A stretch of DNA of 7,740 nucleotides, taken from Candidatus Aerophobota bacterium (GTDB lineage Bacteria > Aerophobota > Aerophobia > Aerophobales > B3-G15). A model generated the notes under the pieces. That model worked only from the letters and a program-made list of their open reading frames with translations, did not search any database and was not told the origin of the DNA. Shown in pieces: positions 6,867-7,740 of this stretch (the first letter of the stretch is position 1; each line of letters opens with the position of its first letter). A program made the translations under genes and the position numbers. The DNA is taken from NCBI GenBank assembly GCA_030607715.1, contig JAUWJM010000075.1:1-7740 (forward strand), written 5' to 3'.

Positions 6867-6871
6867 CCTCC
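6867..6871 (-). promoter_or_regulatory. ribosome binding site with long spacer
   Basis: GGAGG on the minus strand lies 12 bases before the TTG start of the MalG-type permease, longer than the usual 5-9. It supports that start since an in-frame stop excludes upstream choices. An ATG overlaps this site (6875-6873) but opens a different frame that stops after 13 codons. Confidence 0.5.
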
Positions 6872-6876
6872 ATTAT

Positions 6877-7740
6877 TTAAATTGTTCCTGATTTAAAGAC
6901 TCTTAGTTGCATAACTGAAAAGATTAATAAAGTAACAAAGTAAATTACAGAAATTGCGGCTGAGTAGCCAAACTTGGTATATTGAAAAGCTTCTTTATAT
7001 ATTAACAGAGATAGCACTTCAGTAGATCTACTTGGCCCTCCCTCTGTCATAACAAACTGCAAAGCAAATGTCCCAAAGGAAAATATTACACAAGATACAA
7101 AAACTAAAATTAAGGTATTTTTTAATGAGGGTATTGTAATATGTATCAATCGGCCCCAAAACCCTGCCCCATCTATTTTTGCTGCTTCATAGTAAACTTC
7201 TGGGATATCTAACAAACCAGCAATAAACATAACACTATAGTAACCTGTGTATTTCCAAACATTTACTAAAATCATTGAATATGGAGTTATCTTTGTAGAG
7301 GTTAACCACGGAATATTTAAACCAAAAATATTTAAAAAAATTACTGATAATAAACCGGTAGTCTGAAACATAAATTGCCAGACAACAGCGATTGCTACCA
7401 TACACAATACTACAGGAAGAAAAATCATTGACTGCAAAACGTTTTTAAACCGAATCAGTTTGCTGGTAAGTGCGATAGATAGCCAGAATGATATAAATGT
7501 AATAATAATTACATTTAAGAATGTAAAATGCAAAGTGACAAAATAGGAATTCCAGAATCTTTTACCTTTGAATAATTTTAAGAAGTTTTCAAATCCAATA
7601 AATACTTTTGGACCAATTAAATTCCACTTGAATAGTGATAAACGAAAGGAATTTAACATTGGGAAGATTAAAAAAATTGAGAAAAATACAAGTGTAGGAA
7701 GAATAAAAACATATCCCCACATCTGTAATTTGTCATGATA
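6877..7740 (-). CDS. carbohydrate ABC transporter permease, MalF/UgpA type, start outside window
   Basis: The reading frame stays open to the window edge. Its first ATG inside the window (7722) is preceded in frame by codons for Tyr-His-Asp-Lys-Leu-Gln. Family members normally have a short basic segment before the LWGYxFxLP stretch, so the Met here (MWGYVFILP) is probably internal. From that Met, 281 residues are visible, with about six membrane helices. The EAA loop runs E179-A-A-K-I-D-G-A186 through P198, for contact with the ABC ATPase. A large periplasmic loop after the first helix (about residues 32-60) fits the MalF/UgpA class. It is the partner of the MalG-type permease just downstream; a substrate-binding protein gene is expected beyond 7740. 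The sugar transported cannot be told from the sequence. Confidence 0.92.
   Translation of the reverse strand, partial: YHDKLQMWGYVFILPTLVFFSIFLIFPMLNSFRLSLFKWNLIGPKVFIGFENFLKLFKGKRFWNSYFVTLHFTFLNVIIITFISFWLSIALTSKLIRFKNVLQSMIFLPVVLCMVAIAVVWQFMFQTTGLLSVIFLNIFGLNIPWLTSTKITPYSMILVNVWKYTGYYSVMFIAGLLDIPEVYYEAAKIDGAGFWGRLIHITIPSLKNTLILVFVSCVIFSFGTFALQFVMTEGGPSRSTEVLSLLIYKEAFQYTKFGYSAAISVIYFVTLLIFSVMQLRVFKSGTI

Overview
The window comes from a bacterium with low-to-moderate GC content, by eye in the mid-thirties percent. All genes read in the standard code, with Shine-Dalgarno sites of the AAGGAG type and ATG, GTG and TTG starts. The tRNA-Met closely resembles the Bacillus form. The gene families present (sugar ABC permeases, Gfo/Idh/MocA dehydrogenase, UroD-like methyltransferase family, creatininase family, archaeal-type P-loop ATPase) fit an anaerobic, heterotrophic, probably uncultivated lineage such as Atribacterota, Aerophobota, Thermotogota or deep Bacillota. 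The sequence alone does not settle which.

Left part (1-2134, all on the + strand). Three tRNA genes come first: the 3' part of a class II tRNA-Leu, an initiator tRNA-fMet with a good promoter in front of it, and an elongator tRNA-Met. A small four-helix membrane protein of unknown function follows and ends at a strong hairpin terminator. Next is a 391-residue archaeal-type ATPase with a C-terminal winged helix.

Right part (2178-7740, all on the - strand, so read from right to left). This is a catabolic and transport cluster. In order of transcription it holds a MalF-type sugar permease (its start lies outside the window), a MalG-type permease, a creatininase-family metal hydrolase, a UroD/MtaA-family protein, a short remnant resembling the C-terminal part of a xylose-isomerase-like TIM-barrel protein, and a Gfo/Idh/MocA sugar dehydrogenase. 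The ATPase gene and the dehydrogenase gene converge across 43 bases. The cluster probably imports and oxidises a sugar or sugar derivative. The substrate is unknown, and no substrate-binding protein or ABC ATPase lies inside the window.

The most unusual spot is 3329-3785. The isomerase-like remnant begins 4 bases after the UroD-like stop codon. Its reading frame then runs into a 74-base element with 8-base inverted ends, two internal hairpins and a central palindrome, and this element abuts the ribosome binding site of the dehydrogenase. It looks like a MITE-like hairpin repeat inserted in the operon beside a gene that has lost most of its length.
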